64,000 nucleotides of DNA from Streptomyces cyaneogriseus subsp. noncyanogenus (GTDB taxonomy: Bacteria; Actinomycetota; Actinomycetes; Streptomycetales; Streptomycetaceae). The DNA lies in assembly GCF_000931445.1 (NCBI RefSeq), contig NZ_CP010849.1, positions 6,696,001 through 6,760,000 on the forward strand. Direction: 5' to 3'. The translations under genes and the position numbers were made by a program. Shown here piece after piece: positions 17,222 to 26,183 of this stretch. The notes under the pieces are model-generated. The model made no database searches. It saw only the letters and a program-made list of their open reading frames with translations, and had not been told where the DNA came from. Position 1 is the stretch's first letter, and the number at the start of each line of letters is the position of its first letter.

Positions 17222-17488
17222 GTGGCTACCAAGCAGTCCCCGCGGACCCCCACCGAGCCCCGGGACATCAACGCCCCGTTCTTCAACCTTCGCGAAGTCG
17301 CATGGCTGTGGGGATGCAGCGTCGAAACCGTGAGGCGCGCGATCAAGGCAGGTCTTCTGCCCTGCAGCCAGCGCGTTCCGGGCGGCGTGATCATCGTCTC
17401 CCGCGACGACCTCGACGCCTACCACCGGGCGACCCGCACCGTGCCGATGCGAGGCCCCCGCCGGAAGCCCGCCCGCGCCGCCGCCTGA
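17222..17488 (+). CDS. MerR/Xis-type helix-turn-helix DNA-binding protein, candidate excisionase
   Basis: 88 residues with a GTG start at 17222. FFNLREVAWLWGCSVETVRRAIKAGLLP, followed by a wing and RDDLDAYH, is the excisionase/MerR-like HTH_17 pattern. The C-terminus is basic. It probably bends DNA at the attachment sites or acts as an early regulator. It is not adjacent to the integrase, so assignment as excisionase is only likely. Confidence 0.6.
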   Translation: MATKQSPRTPTEPRDINAPFFNLREVAWLWGCSVETVRRAIKAGLLPCSQRVPGGVIIVSRDDLDAYHRATRTVPMRGPRRKPARAAA

Positions 17489-17569
17489 GCAGAAGTGAGG
17501 CCGCCCCGCGGCTACGGGAACGGCCTCCGATCCACACCACCCGAACCCTGAAGAATAGGAGCGTGGACC

Positions 17570-17944
17570 ATGTCCACATCATCGCAGAACCCCGAGCGTG
17601 ACGAGTACATCGCCGCCCTGCGCAAGCTGGCCGACTGGCTGGAGTCCAACCCGGACGCGCCGGTCCCGTCGTCCGACCGCCTGCTGGTGCCGTTGATGAC
17701 GAACAGGGCGGTCGAGGACTTCGCCGACTCCCACGGCGTCACGGCCGAGATCGACAAGGACGGGAACGCATCGGCGAGTGTCCCTTTCGGGCCGATCAAC
17801 CTCCACGTGTATGGCTACGCCGACTGGGAGGCGTGGCATGACCAGCACGAGGAGCACAGGGCCCGCCGGTGGGCCGAGTCCAAGGGACTGACGATCCAGC
17901 CCCGCGACGGCGCCGTCGAGTCCGTGACGGAGGCGACCCGATGA
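17570..17944 (+). CDS. Phage protein of unknown function
   Basis: 124 residues, ATG at 17570. Soluble, acidic and mainly helical at its N-terminus. The segment ADWLESNPDAPVP resembles a small domain common in Streptomyces phages and mobile elements. It ends in ATGA with the next gene, so it is part of the coupled early operon. Confidence 0.6.
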   Translation: MSTSSQNPERDEYIAALRKLADWLESNPDAPVPSSDRLLVPLMTNRAVEDFADSHGVTAEIDKDGNASASVPFGPINLHVYGYADWEAWHDQHEEHRARRWAESKGLTIQPRDGAVESVTEATR

Positions 17945-18369
17945 GCACCCAGACCCCGCAGCGTGACCCGTGGGCGCCGATCGTCCGCCTGGTCGGCTGG
18001 CTGGACCGCCGGAACGGCCGCGACCAGCAGGAGATCAGCATGCGCCTGCTGAAGCTGGTCGAGGAGGCCGGCGAGGTCGCCCAGGCGTACATCGGCACGG
18101 TCGGCCAGAACCCGCGGAAGGGTGTGACCCACACCCGCGAGGACGTCGCCGACGAGCTGTGCGACGTGATCATCACGGCGATGGTGGCGCTCGTCTCCAT
18201 CGCCGAGGGCAACCCGGACGACATCCTCGCCGCGAAGCTCGCCAAGGTCGAGAAGCGCGCCGCCCGCACCGAGGAGCCGTTCCCGCCCCGTGGCGGCCAC
18301 GACGCCACCTGCGCCTACGTCTCCGGCATGACCAGTCGCTGCACCTGCTCCGACGGCGGTGCCCGATGA
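17941..18369 (+). CDS. MazG-like nucleotide pyrophosphohydrolase
   Basis: 142 residues. KLVEEAGEVAQA (E-E-x-x-E) and DVADELCDVII (D-E-x-x-D) are the two metal-binding helices of all-alpha NTP pyrophosphatases, which hydrolyse (d)NTPs to monophosphates. The C-terminus has CAYVSGMTSRCTC, a possible zinc site. Phage MazG proteins are thought to clean or rebalance nucleotide pools or damp host alarmone signalling. It overlaps both neighbours by 4 bp. Confidence 0.8.
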   Translation: MSTQTPQRDPWAPIVRLVGWLDRRNGRDQQEISMRLLKLVEEAGEVAQAYIGTVGQNPRKGVTHTREDVADELCDVIITAMVALVSIAEGNPDDILAAKLAKVEKRAARTEEPFPPRGGHDATCAYVSGMTSRCTCSDGGAR

Positions 18370-19076
18370 CCGACTACCCCGAGATCGCCGCCCGGTTCGC
18401 CCGGGACACGGCGGGCCACCGGATGCACGTCCTGCACGACGACGGCCTCTACCGGCACCTGCGGTTCACCGGCCGCACGAACCCGACGCACTACGGCGAG
18501 TACTGGTTCGACCTGATCACGACGCCCGGCCAGCTCGTGTTCTCCGGCGACGGTGAGAGCTACGTCTTCCGCCGCACCACGGACATGTTCGAGTTCTTCC
18601 GCTCCGGGATTTACCGCGACGGCTCCCTCCACATCAACCCCGGCTACTGGTCCGAGAAGCTGACCAGTAACCGCGACAGCGTCAAGGACTTCCAGGAAGA
18701 CCTGTTCGTCAAGCTCATCTGGGAGCAGGCCAACCACCTGATCGAGCAGGAGTACGTGAAGCCGGACCAGGCGGACCGGTTCCGGCAGGCGATCAAGGAC
18801 GACATCGTCGAGGGCGGCCTGTACGCGACCGCCGACGAGGCGTACCGCACCGTCGAGGAGTTCGAGTTCTACAACGACCCCTCGAAGGAGTTCGACTACC
18901 GGCACACGGCCGACGTCCGCTTCGACGACGCATGGGAGTGGTTCTCCGCAACGAAGGACTTCGACTGGTGGTTCCTGTGGGCCTGCCACGCGATCGTCTG
19001 GGGCATCGCCCGCTACGACCGGGTCCGCTCCTACGGTCTGCAGGCGCTCGCCGCCCAGAAGGCGGTGGCCCAATGA
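18366..19076 (+). CDS. Conserved phage protein, function unknown
   Basis: 236 residues, coupled to both neighbours by ATGA. It is rich in aromatic and acidic residues (YNDPSKEFDYRHTADV, FDWWFLWACHAIVWGIARY) and probably forms a compact soluble domain. No catalytic motif recognised. Confidence 0.6.
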   Translation: MTDYPEIAARFARDTAGHRMHVLHDDGLYRHLRFTGRTNPTHYGEYWFDLITTPGQLVFSGDGESYVFRRTTDMFEFFRSGIYRDGSLHINPGYWSEKLTSNRDSVKDFQEDLFVKLIWEQANHLIEQEYVKPDQADRFRQAIKDDIVEGGLYATADEAYRTVEEFEFYNDPSKEFDYRHTADVRFDDAWEWFSATKDFDWWFLWACHAIVWGIARYDRVRSYGLQALAAQKAVAQ

Positions 19077-19741
19077 CCGCCCGAAAGTGGATCTCCGTCC
19101 TGCCGCTGCCGGGTGCCGGCCAGCCCTGGCTGCTCAGCCCGTCCCGCCTCGCGGAGATCGAGGACCGCGCCCAGGCGGCGGGCCCGGTCCCGTGGAAGCG
19201 CCGGGGGCGCCACGTCCCTGCCGATGTCGTCGACGAGGAGGGCTACTACGTCGGGGAGATCGCCACCGGCCCCGCCGCGGAGTTCATTGCCCATGCCCGC
19301 CAGGACGTCCCGGACATGGCGAAGGAGATCCGGCGCCTCAGCGCCGCGCTGCGGGCCGCCACCGACCAGATCGCCGAGCTGGAAGACGACCTCGGCGAAG
19401 CCACGGCCCGCATCGCCACGCTGGAGAAGGCGGCTGTCGAGGCCCGCGCAGCACTCGGCTCGCTCTGCTACGACCACGAGGACCCGGGCACTGCCGCACT
19501 CGGCGCCCTCTACCTGCTGACGCAGGCAACGCTCTGGACGGAGGACGGAGCGGACTTCGGCGCCGAGGCCCTCGCCCAGCATGCCTCCGAGGTCCTGCAC
19601 CGGGTCGCCAACATGGCCGACCCTGAACCGCCCGAAGCGTCGTTCTTCGGCGACTACGGCCCGCAGGTTGCCGCGTGGCTTCGCAGGCGAGCCAGCCAGA
19701 AGGCTTCCGTCCTCGTCCCGACCGCCGAGGAGGCGTCGTGA
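19073..19741 (+). CDS. Coiled-coil phage protein, function unknown
   Basis: 222 residues from the ATG at 19073 (ATGA overlap). The N-terminal part (residues 1-75) carries a short region seen in other actinophage early proteins (EIEDRAQAAGPVPW). Residues 80-120 are a heptad-rich coiled coil (LSAALRAATDQIAELEDDLG). Nothing enzymatic is visible. Confidence 0.6.
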   Translation: MTARKWISVLPLPGAGQPWLLSPSRLAEIEDRAQAAGPVPWKRRGRHVPADVVDEEGYYVGEIATGPAAEFIAHARQDVPDMAKEIRRLSAALRAATDQIAELEDDLGEATARIATLEKAAVEARAALGSLCYDHEDPGTAALGALYLLTQATLWTEDGADFGAEALAQHASEVLHRVANMADPEPPEASFFGDYGPQVAAWLRRRASQKASVLVPTAEEAS

Positions 19742-20172
19742 TGCCGCGCACCAACACACCCGACCGGACCAACCCCGACGGCTCGAAGACCATCACCACG
19801 AAGCGCGCCTGCAACGGATGCGGCGAGCTTATCGGCGACATCACCGAGGAGGAGATGGCCCGCACCATGAAAGGCCTGCCGTTGCCGGACGTGCGCCGCG
19901 AATGCCCCACCTGCGCGCCGACCGCACCGGAGCCGAAGTGCCTGCCGGTCGCCGTGCTCGCTGGCGACCAGTTTTGCCTGGAGCTGGAGTGCGACCACGA
20001 GCACTCGGCCGAAGGCGGCCCGGACGGGCTGGAGGAGTCGTACTGCGACGAGGTCCGCGAGGAAACCGTCTGCGGCACGCACTCCACCTTCCAGGCCACC
20101 GGGTGGGGCGAGGAACTGGTGCACGCGGAGCCCTGGCCCTGCAACCACAACACGCAGGCGGTGGGGTCGTGA
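19741..20172 (+). CDS. Cys-rich, probably zinc-binding phage protein
   Basis: 143 residues from the ATG at 19741, sharing one base with the upstream stop. C-N-G-C, C-P-T-C and several later Cys/His residues (CDHEH, VCGTHS, CNHN) suggest two zinc sites. No known family. Coupled to the next gene. Confidence 0.6.
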   Translation: MPRTNTPDRTNPDGSKTITTKRACNGCGELIGDITEEEMARTMKGLPLPDVRRECPTCAPTAPEPKCLPVAVLAGDQFCLELECDHEHSAEGGPDGLEESYCDEVREETVCGTHSTFQATGWGEELVHAEPWPCNHNTQAVGS

Positions 20173-20522
20173 CCACCGTCCTGGAGGCCCTGCCCGCGCG
20201 CCCCCGGAAGGCGTCCGCTGGCCGGCGCCGCCGCCATCGGCACCAGCTGCCCTACCGGCTCCACCAAATCGCCCCCGGCGCTGTGACGATCCTCGTCACC
20301 CCGATATGGCATGACGCCACCGGGCCCGTCGAACGCACCTACCTCGCCCGCGCCCTCGACCAGCACGGCCGGGTCGTGGCGCTCCCTGCGGGCGGCTCCC
20401 GCCGCATCACCGCCCTCCTGCAGGGCGCCTACCCGACCGCCCCCTGGGACCAGCCGCAGACATGGCACGCCGCCACCAACACCCTCACCACCCGGTGCGC
20501 CACCGGGCCCAGCCGCACCTGA
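20169..20522 (+). CDS. Phage protein of unknown function
   Basis: 117 residues with a GTG start at 20169 inside GTGA. A basic N-terminus (RKASAGRRRRHRHQ) precedes a small domain that reads like a beta-rich fold (AVTILVTPIWHDATG). It may contact nucleic acid; this is only inferred from charge. Confidence 0.5.
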   Translation: MTTVLEALPARPRKASAGRRRRHRHQLPYRLHQIAPGAVTILVTPIWHDATGPVERTYLARALDQHGRVVALPAGGSRRITALLQGAYPTAPWDQPQTWHAATNTLTTRCATGPSRT

Positions 20523-20625
20523 CCCGCCGGCCAGGCGGTGACCCGCCCCGCCCGGCCGGCGCCCAACGCACGAACCCCCGAGCGCTCGTATCGCCCGGGG
20601 ATCCGACACCAGCATCCCACAGGAG

Positions 20626-21660
20626 ATGACCTTGTCCGTCACCATCAACGCCCATCAGCTCGGTCGACTCATCGACAAGACGATCGGCCACATGGGCAGC
20701 GAATACGTCGAGCCGCTGCACGGCATCCGCCTCGACGTCGACGCCCGCTACCTGTACGCCGTCGCCTCCGACCGGCACACGATCGCCGTCGCCCGCTACC
20801 AGCTCAACCACGGCGACCAGCAGCAGGAACCCTGGGCGCGCACCATCCCCGCCGGACGCCTCCGGTCCCTGCGCGAGTGGATCGACAGCATCAAGGGCGC
20901 CGGACTGATCACGATCAGCGTCGCCGACGACCGGCTCACCTTCGAAGGCCCCCTGACCGACCTCAGCATCGCCGTCAACACCGGCATGGAGTTCCTCGAC
21001 TGGCGCGGCCTGCTTCGCAAGCACGTCGAGCAGGCCGCCGACGGCACGACGTTTCCGGCGCTCGACTCCGGCTTCCTGGCCCGCTTCAACACCGGCGACG
21101 TGCTGCGCGTCCGCCTGACCGGCGACGAGAAGCCGCTGCTGGTCTTCGCCGAGGACTTCCTCGGGGCCCAGATGCCCGCCCGGTACGCCGGCGTCTACCC
21201 GGCGAAGGAGGAGTCCTTCGAGGGCGCGCACAAGTCGTGGCTGTGGACCCTCGCCGCAGGTTCCCCGGACGCCACGCTGGACGGCGCCGCCTTCGAGGAG
21301 GACCGGCCGCGCTTCGAGGTCACCGCGGATATCCGCGAGACCGGAGAGGGACTGCTGCGGGAGGTCCTCCACTCCGTCACCGACGGCCACCTCGCGGACT
21401 ACGACACCCAGCGCGCCCTGTGGATGGCGCACATCCGCATCGGCGTCGCCAACTGGATGGCCTTCCGCTACCTCACCGCCCTGCACAACGTCGACCCGCG
21501 GGCGGCGGCGGCCGTCGTCGCCGAGGTCGCTGGCGAGCTCGACTCCGGCGAGATCGGCGAGTTCGCGTGGGACGCAGCCGAGCAGGCCGGCTTCGACCCG
21601 CAGCAGTGGCACGACGAGTACGAGGCCCACCTGAAGAAGTCCTCCGAGAAGGCTGCCTGA
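20626..21660 (+). CDS. Sliding-clamp-like (DnaN-fold) phage protein
   Basis: 344 residues. The stretch EPLHGIRLDVDARYLYAVASDRHTIAVARY resembles the first-domain core of bacterial beta clamps, where a loop like ATDRYRLA is conserved. Similar beta/alpha repeats follow (RLTFEGPLTDLSIAV). The length is close to a full clamp (about 370), although the C-terminal third is more divergent and acidic. It would tether a polymerase to phage DNA or divert the host one. No phage polymerase gene is visible in the window, so it would have to serve host Pol III. Confidence 0.55.
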   Translation: MTLSVTINAHQLGRLIDKTIGHMGSEYVEPLHGIRLDVDARYLYAVASDRHTIAVARYQLNHGDQQQEPWARTIPAGRLRSLREWIDSIKGAGLITISVADDRLTFEGPLTDLSIAVNTGMEFLDWRGLLRKHVEQAADGTTFPALDSGFLARFNTGDVLRVRLTGDEKPLLVFAEDFLGAQMPARYAGVYPAKEESFEGAHKSWLWTLAAGSPDATLDGAAFEEDRPRFEVTADIRETGEGLLREVLHSVTDGHLADYDTQRALWMAHIRIGVANWMAFRYLTALHNVDPRAAAAVVAEVAGELDSGEIGEFAWDAAEQAGFDPQQWHDEYEAHLKKSSEKAA

Positions 21661-21718
21661 CTCACGCCCGCAGACCGGCGGTCGTGTCGAGTCCCCTCAC
21701 TCCGCGACCGCCATCCAG

Positions 21719-21761
21719 GGCCAGCTCCCCGCAGCATCCCTCCCCGCACGGGGAGCTGGCC
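21719..21761 (+). terminator. Long hairpin after the clamp-like gene
   Basis: GGCCAGCTCCCCG and CGGGGAGCTGGCC form a perfect 13-bp stem around a 17-nt loop, 60 bp after the stop codon. It may terminate or attenuate early transcription before the recombination genes. Confidence 0.6.
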
Positions 21762-21790
21762 CCCACCCCGCACACCCATCTGGAGACCTC

Positions 21791-22036
21791 ATGAGCACCA
21801 GCATCACCACCGATGCCGCCGCGCACGTCCTCTTCCACTACGGCCACCATGGCGGCTACCAGGCCGGCTCCTTCACCACCCACCTCATCGCAGCCATCGA
21901 CAGCGCCGACCCCAGCAACAAGGCCCGGCTCACGCTCGGCTTCCCCGAGTACGTCGCCGCCATCAACCTCATCCAGAACCACCGCAACGGTGTCGCACGC
22001 CTGCAGGCCATCGCCCGCGGGGAGATGGCCGCATGA
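21791..22036 (+). CDS. Small phage protein upstream of the recombinase pair
   Basis: 81 residues, ATG at 21791 after a GGAGA site. Contains FHYGHHGGYQAGSFTTHLIAAI, a pattern seen in small actinophage early proteins. It is coupled by ATGA to the YqaJ gene, so it is made together with the recombination functions. Confidence 0.6.
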   Translation: MSTSITTDAAAHVLFHYGHHGGYQAGSFTTHLIAAIDSADPSNKARLTLGFPEYVAAINLIQNHRNGVARLQAIARGEMAA

Positions 22037-22965
22037 CCGCCGCAACCACTCCGACGGGCGTCCTGCTCGGCTCCTTCACCCCCGGCACGCCCCAGTGGGA
22101 AGAGGCCCGCGCTGGGCTCACCATCACCGCCACCGAGATCGCCGCCGTCGTCGGCCTCTCCCCGTGGCAGTCCCGTTTCAGCCTGTGGCACAAGAAGGCC
22201 GGCCTGCCCACCCCACCGTTCGAGATGACCCCCGCCGTCGAGTGGGGCAACCGACTCGAGGACGCCGTCGCCCAGAAGTGGGAGGACGAGCACCCCGGGC
22301 TGCTTGCCGCCCCGGCCGGCACGTGGCGGCACCGCTCCCGCGACTGGCAGCGCGCCACCCCCGACCGGCTCATCTACCCGCAGCCCGTCAGCGAGTTCGA
22401 GATCCCCGCCAGGGCGGAGGCCCTGCTGGAGGTGAAGACCAGCCCGCTTGGTGACGAGTGGGGACCGTCCGGCGCCGGGGACGGGGTGCCGATCCACTAC
22501 CGGTGCCAGGTCATGTGGCAGATGGACACCCTCGGCCTGCACCGCACCCACTTCGCCGTCCTCATCTCCGGCCACGACTACCGCGAATACACCGTCGACT
22601 ACGACCTGGACGAGGCCCGCATCCTCCGCGAAGCCGCGTGGCGATTCCTCGACGACGTCCGCCGCGGGATCCGTCCCGACATCGACGGCGACACCGCGAC
22701 CTACCAGACGATCCGCGCCCAGGCCGACGGCCTGGAGGACCGGGACGTCGAGATCCCCTTCGGTCTCGTCTGCCGCTGGGACGCCGCCTACGAGGCCCTC
22801 GCCAAGGCCAGCGCCGACCTCACCCAGGTTCGCGGCGAAGTCCTCGACCTCATCGGCAACGCCAAGCGGGCCGTGTGCGAGGGGCGCCGCATCGCCTACC
22901 GCACCGTCCGCGACGGCGAGACCTACTCCCTCAACCCCTACGCCATCCGCGAGGACACAGCATGA
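22033..22965 (+). CDS. YqaJ-type viral recombinase exonuclease
   Basis: 310 residues. ITATEIAAVVGLSPWQS at about 30-46 is the YqaJ opening helix. ATPDRLIY and LLEVKTSPLGDEWG carry the PD-(D/E)xK residues (Asp, Glu-x-Lys), and HYRCQVMWQMDTLG is the conserved Gln-containing helix. It degrades one strand from double-strand ends to expose the substrate for the partner annealing protein. ATGA overlap with recT. Confidence 0.88.
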   Translation: MTAATTPTGVLLGSFTPGTPQWEEARAGLTITATEIAAVVGLSPWQSRFSLWHKKAGLPTPPFEMTPAVEWGNRLEDAVAQKWEDEHPGLLAAPAGTWRHRSRDWQRATPDRLIYPQPVSEFEIPARAEALLEVKTSPLGDEWGPSGAGDGVPIHYRCQVMWQMDTLGLHRTHFAVLISGHDYREYTVDYDLDEARILREAAWRFLDDVRRGIRPDIDGDTATYQTIRAQADGLEDRDVEIPFGLVCRWDAAYEALAKASADLTQVRGEVLDLIGNAKRAVCEGRRIAYRTVRDGETYSLNPYAIREDTA

Positions 22966-23780
22966 GCCAGATCGGCAACGCCATCGAGAAGCGCGACCAG
23001 GGCCCTGCCGCCCAGATCGAGCAGTACCGCGACGAGTACGCCGCCCTCGTCCCCTCCCACGTCAACGCCGACCAGTGGATCCGGCTCGCCGTCGGCGCCA
23101 TCCGCGGCAACAAGGATCTCGAGCAGGCCGCGCGCAACGACGTCGGCGTCTTCCTCCGCGAGCTGAAGACGGCCGCCCGGCTCGGCCTGGAGCCCGGCAC
23201 CGAGCAGTTCTACCTCACCCCCCGCAAGAGCAAGGCCCACGGCTACAAGCTGATCATCAAGGGGATCGTCGGCTACCAGGGCATCGTCGAACTCATCTAC
23301 CGGGCCGGCGCCGTCTCCACCGTCATCGTCAAAGCCGTCCGCGAGCGCGACACCTTCCGCTACGTGCCCGGCCGCGACGACCGGCCCATCCACGAGATCG
23401 ACTGGTTCGGCACCGACCGCGGTCCCCTCGTCGGCGTGTACGCCTACGCCGTCATGAAGGACGGGGCCGTCTCTAAGGTCGTCGTCCTCAACCGGACCCG
23501 CGTCATGGAGATCCGCGCCAAGTCCGACTCCAAGGACTCCGAGTACAGCCCGTGGCAGACCAACGAGGAAGCCATGTGGTTGAAGAGCGCCGTCCGTCAG
23601 CTCGCCAAGTGGGTCCCGACGTCCGCCGAGTACATGCGCGAGCAGTTGCGCGCCCAGGCCGAAGTCGCCGGCGAACTGGCCGCCCCGTCCGTCATGGGTG
23701 CCCCGGCCATGCCGCAGCCGTCCGTCCTCGACGACACCGACCCCGACGACGAGCCCATCGACGGCGAACTCGTCGACTAG
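22962..23780 (+). CDS. recT: RecT-family single-strand annealing protein
   Basis: 272 residues, coupled by ATGA to the exonuclease. ARLGLEPGTEQFYLTPRK and IIKGIVGYQGIVELIYRAG are typical RecT signatures, as is WLKSAVRQLAKWVP. It coats and anneals complementary strands during phage recombination and concatemer formation. The C-terminal tail (DDTDPDDEPIDGEL) is acidic, as often in ssDNA-binding proteins. Confidence 0.92.
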   Translation: MSQIGNAIEKRDQGPAAQIEQYRDEYAALVPSHVNADQWIRLAVGAIRGNKDLEQAARNDVGVFLRELKTAARLGLEPGTEQFYLTPRKSKAHGYKLIIKGIVGYQGIVELIYRAGAVSTVIVKAVRERDTFRYVPGRDDRPIHEIDWFGTDRGPLVGVYAYAVMKDGAVSKVVVLNRTRVMEIRAKSDSKDSEYSPWQTNEEAMWLKSAVRQLAKWVPTSAEYMREQLRAQAEVAGELAAPSVMGAPAMPQPSVLDDTDPDDEPIDGELVD

Positions 23781-23881
23781 CCCGCGTCACATCCGGGCTC
23801 TTCCACCCCATAACCCATGTGTCAACGCGTCGAGCCGCCCGCGCCCGAACCTGCGGCGGCCCCCAGGACCAGGAGACCACG

Positions 23882-24259
23882 ATGACACAGCTCCAGCTCC
23901 CCATCACCGCACCGGGCACCGTGTCCCCGGCCGCCGGGGAGTCCGCCAAGGCCGACGGCATCGCCCGCGCCGCCGCGAACACCCCGCCCGACTGGGCGAC
24001 CGCCTGCCGCGCCGCGATAGAGCTCATGGCCCGCCGCGGCACCCCCTTCCAGGCCGCCGACCTCATCGCCGAGGGCCTCGTCGACGAGCCGGACTCCCCG
24101 GCCCGCTGGGGCGCCGCCTTCACGGCCGCCGCCCGCGCTGGAGTCATCGAGCACGCCGGCGTCGTCCCCTCCCGCCGCGCCACCGTCCACCGCTCCCTCT
24201 GCCGCCAGTGGACCGGCACCACCGCCTACCGCCAGCACACCCGGAAGGAGAAGCCGTGA
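23882..24259 (+). CDS. Phage protein of unknown function
   Basis: 125 residues from the ATG at 23882. The segment RRGTPFQAADLIAEGLVDEPDSPARWGAAF resembles a winged-helix domain that reads ahead of replication genes in several phages. Coupled by GTGA to the next HTH protein. Confidence 0.55.
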   Translation: MTQLQLPITAPGTVSPAAGESAKADGIARAAANTPPDWATACRAAIELMARRGTPFQAADLIAEGLVDEPDSPARWGAAFTAAARAGVIEHAGVVPSRRATVHRSLCRQWTGTTAYRQHTRKEKP

Positions 24260-25233
24260 CCACCGCCGCCAAGCCCCTGCCGCCACACGGAAGCCAGGCC
24301 CGCTACAAGGGCACCAAGAAGCGCCCGCCCTGCCGCTGCCGCACCTGCATCAGCGGCTGGACGAAAGCCGGGCAGCGCCGCCAGCTCCTCCGCCTCGCCG
24401 GGAAGCCCGCCTCGCTCAACCGCGAGGAAGTCGCCGCCGTCATCGGCCACATCAAGGCATGCCTCGACACCGGCATGAGCCAGTGCCTCATCGGCCGCCG
24501 CGCCGGCGTCGCCCAGTCCACCATCAGCCGCCTCATCACCCGCGGCGACACCGGATGCCTCCGCGCCCAAGGCGAACGCATCCTCGCCGTCCGGCCCGGA
24601 GACTTCGACGGCGTCTCAGACCGCCCCTCCCTCGCCACTGTGCGACGCGTCCGCGCCCTGTACTACGCAGGCCACGGACCGCAGGCCATCCGGAAGCACG
24701 CCCCCATCACGCTCACGATCATCACCGAGATCGCCGGGGCCGAGTACGAATGGGTCAGCCCCACCACCGAGACGGCGATCCGGCGAGCCTGCGCCGAACT
24801 GGCCGGAGTGCAGGGCACCAGCCACCGGGCCCGGGACCGTGCTCTCCGCGAAGGCTGGGCGCCGCTCAGCGCCTGGGACGAGGACACCCTCGGCGACCCC
24901 AGCGCCCACCCGGAGTGGACCGGGTACTGCGGCACCGACCGCGGCTGGTGGATCCACCAGCGGCAGCAGCTGCCGATGTGCGCCCGCTGCCAGCAGGCCC
25001 ACGCCGAGTGGATGGCCGACCACGCCCACCTCGACGGCCGGGAGCGGGCCCGCGCCCTGCTCATCGCCCGCACCACCGCCACCAGCCGCGAAGCCGACCT
25101 CGCCGCCGACGCCCGCGAACTCCTCCACCACGGCGTCGACATCGAGCAGGCCGCCGAACGCCTCGGCGTCACCCGCCAGCACCTCCAGCAAGCCCTCCGC
25201 CGCCACCCCGAGAACCGGGAGGTCGCCGCGTGA
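24256..25233 (+). CDS. DNA-binding phage protein with two helix-turn-helix segments and a zinc-binding start
   Basis: 325 residues with a GTG start at 24256. The N-terminus has CRCRTC. A first HTH lies at about 72-95 (GMSQCLIGRRAGVAQSTISRL), and a second near the C-terminus (GVDIEQAAERLGVTRQHLQQAL). The region between has WxxxW and CARCQQAH elements. It lies just before the initiator-like gene, so a role in replication or early regulation is plausible. Confidence 0.6.
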   Translation: MTTAAKPLPPHGSQARYKGTKKRPPCRCRTCISGWTKAGQRRQLLRLAGKPASLNREEVAAVIGHIKACLDTGMSQCLIGRRAGVAQSTISRLITRGDTGCLRAQGERILAVRPGDFDGVSDRPSLATVRRVRALYYAGHGPQAIRKHAPITLTIITEIAGAEYEWVSPTTETAIRRACAELAGVQGTSHRARDRALREGWAPLSAWDEDTLGDPSAHPEWTGYCGTDRGWWIHQRQQLPMCARCQQAHAEWMADHAHLDGRERARALLIARTTATSREADLAADARELLHHGVDIEQAAERLGVTRQHLQQALRRHPENREVAA

Positions 25234-25316
25234 CCGCGGGCCGCCGACCGCGCGACCGGCCCTGACCGGCACGACACCCCACCCCACCATCCGAGCGTTC
25301 GAAAGAAGACCACCTC

Positions 25317-26183
25317 ATGGCACGGATCCGCTCGATCAAGCCGGAGTTCTTCACCTCCCTGACGATCGCCGAGCAGCCGTTGTCCGCGCGCCTCACGTTC
25401 ATCGGCCTGTGGACCTACGTCGACGACAACGGCGTCGGCCTGGCGGACCCGCGCCTCATCCGGGCCGCCATCTGGCCGCTCGAAGAAGCTCCGGACATCC
25501 TCCAGAGGACTCGCGAGGACCTCCAGAGCCTTCACGCGGCACATCTCATCACCCTCTACGAAGCCTCCGGAAAGCGTCTCGTGGCCATCTCCAACTGGTC
25601 CGAGCACCAGAAAGTCAGCCACCCGCGCAAACCACGCTTCCCCAGGCCCGAAGAGGTCGCGCCGCAGCACCACACCCCACCTGACCTGGACTCTCGCAAC
25701 CCTCCGGAGGGCTCCGGAAATCCTCCGGAGGACCTCCAGAGCCCTCCGGAGATCCTCCGCCCTGAGCAGGGATCAGGGAGCAGGGATCAGGGAGAAAGGA
25801 ATACGTCGGACGCGGAGCCTTCGGCATCCGCTGATGACCCTCCTCGACACGACGTCGAGCGCGTCTGCCGACACCTCGCCGCCGTGATCGAGAAGGGCGG
25901 CAGCAAGAAGCCCACGATCACCAAGAAGTGGCGCACCGACATCCGGCTGCTCCTCGACAAGGACGAGGTCACCCCGGACCAGGCCATCGCCGCCATCGAC
26001 TGGGCCCACGCCAACGACTTCTGGCAGGCGCACATCCTCAGCCCCGCCAAGCTCCGGCAGAAGTACGACACCCTCCGCCGCCAAGCCGCCGCCGAGCAGC
26101 GCAAGAACCGCCCGGCCGGACCCGCCACCGCACCCCGAGAGATGACACCCGAGGAGATCCACGATGCACTCCGCTTCGGCTGA
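25317..26183 (+). CDS. Phage replication initiator-like protein (origin-binding / replisome organiser type)
   Basis: 288 residues. The N-terminal winged-helix domain starts MARIRSIKPEFF, a signature opening of phage replisome-organiser proteins, and runs to about residue 110 (ISNWSEHQKVSHPRKP). A Pro-rich linker with PPE repeats follows (about 120-165). A C-terminal helical domain (about 180-285) resembles the region that contacts the helicase or loader. Gene order initiator, DnaC-like loader, DnaB helicase matches lambda-like replication modules. The linker DNA carries an iteron-like array. Confidence 0.75.
   Translation: MARIRSIKPEFFTSLTIAEQPLSARLTFIGLWTYVDDNGVGLADPRLIRAAIWPLEEAPDILQRTREDLQSLHAAHLITLYEASGKRLVAISNWSEHQKVSHPRKPRFPRPEEVAPQHHTPPDLDSRNPPEGSGNPPEDLQSPPEILRPEQGSGSRDQGERNTSDAEPSASADDPPRHDVERVCRHLAAVIEKGGSKKPTITKKWRTDIRLLLDKDEVTPDQAIAAIDWAHANDFWQAHILSPAKLRQKYDTLRRQAAAEQRKNRPAGPATAPREMTPEEIHDALRFG
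25701..25791. repeat. Iteron-like array inside the initiator gene, candidate phage replication origin
   Basis: CCTCCGGAG starts at 25701, 25722 and 25743, an exact 21-bp period; the first two copies are the perfect palindrome CCTCCGGAGG. Right after, the 14-bp word GAGCAGGGATCAGG is tandemly repeated (25764-25777 and 25778-25791), followed by an AG-rich stretch. Lambda-type phages carry their origin as iterons inside the linker of gene O; this array has the same position and style. Confidence 0.55.

Noticed and set aside
25701..25791. CRISPR-like repeats
   Set aside because: Units are 14 or 21 bp, lie inside a coding frame and have no unique spacers; iterons fit better.
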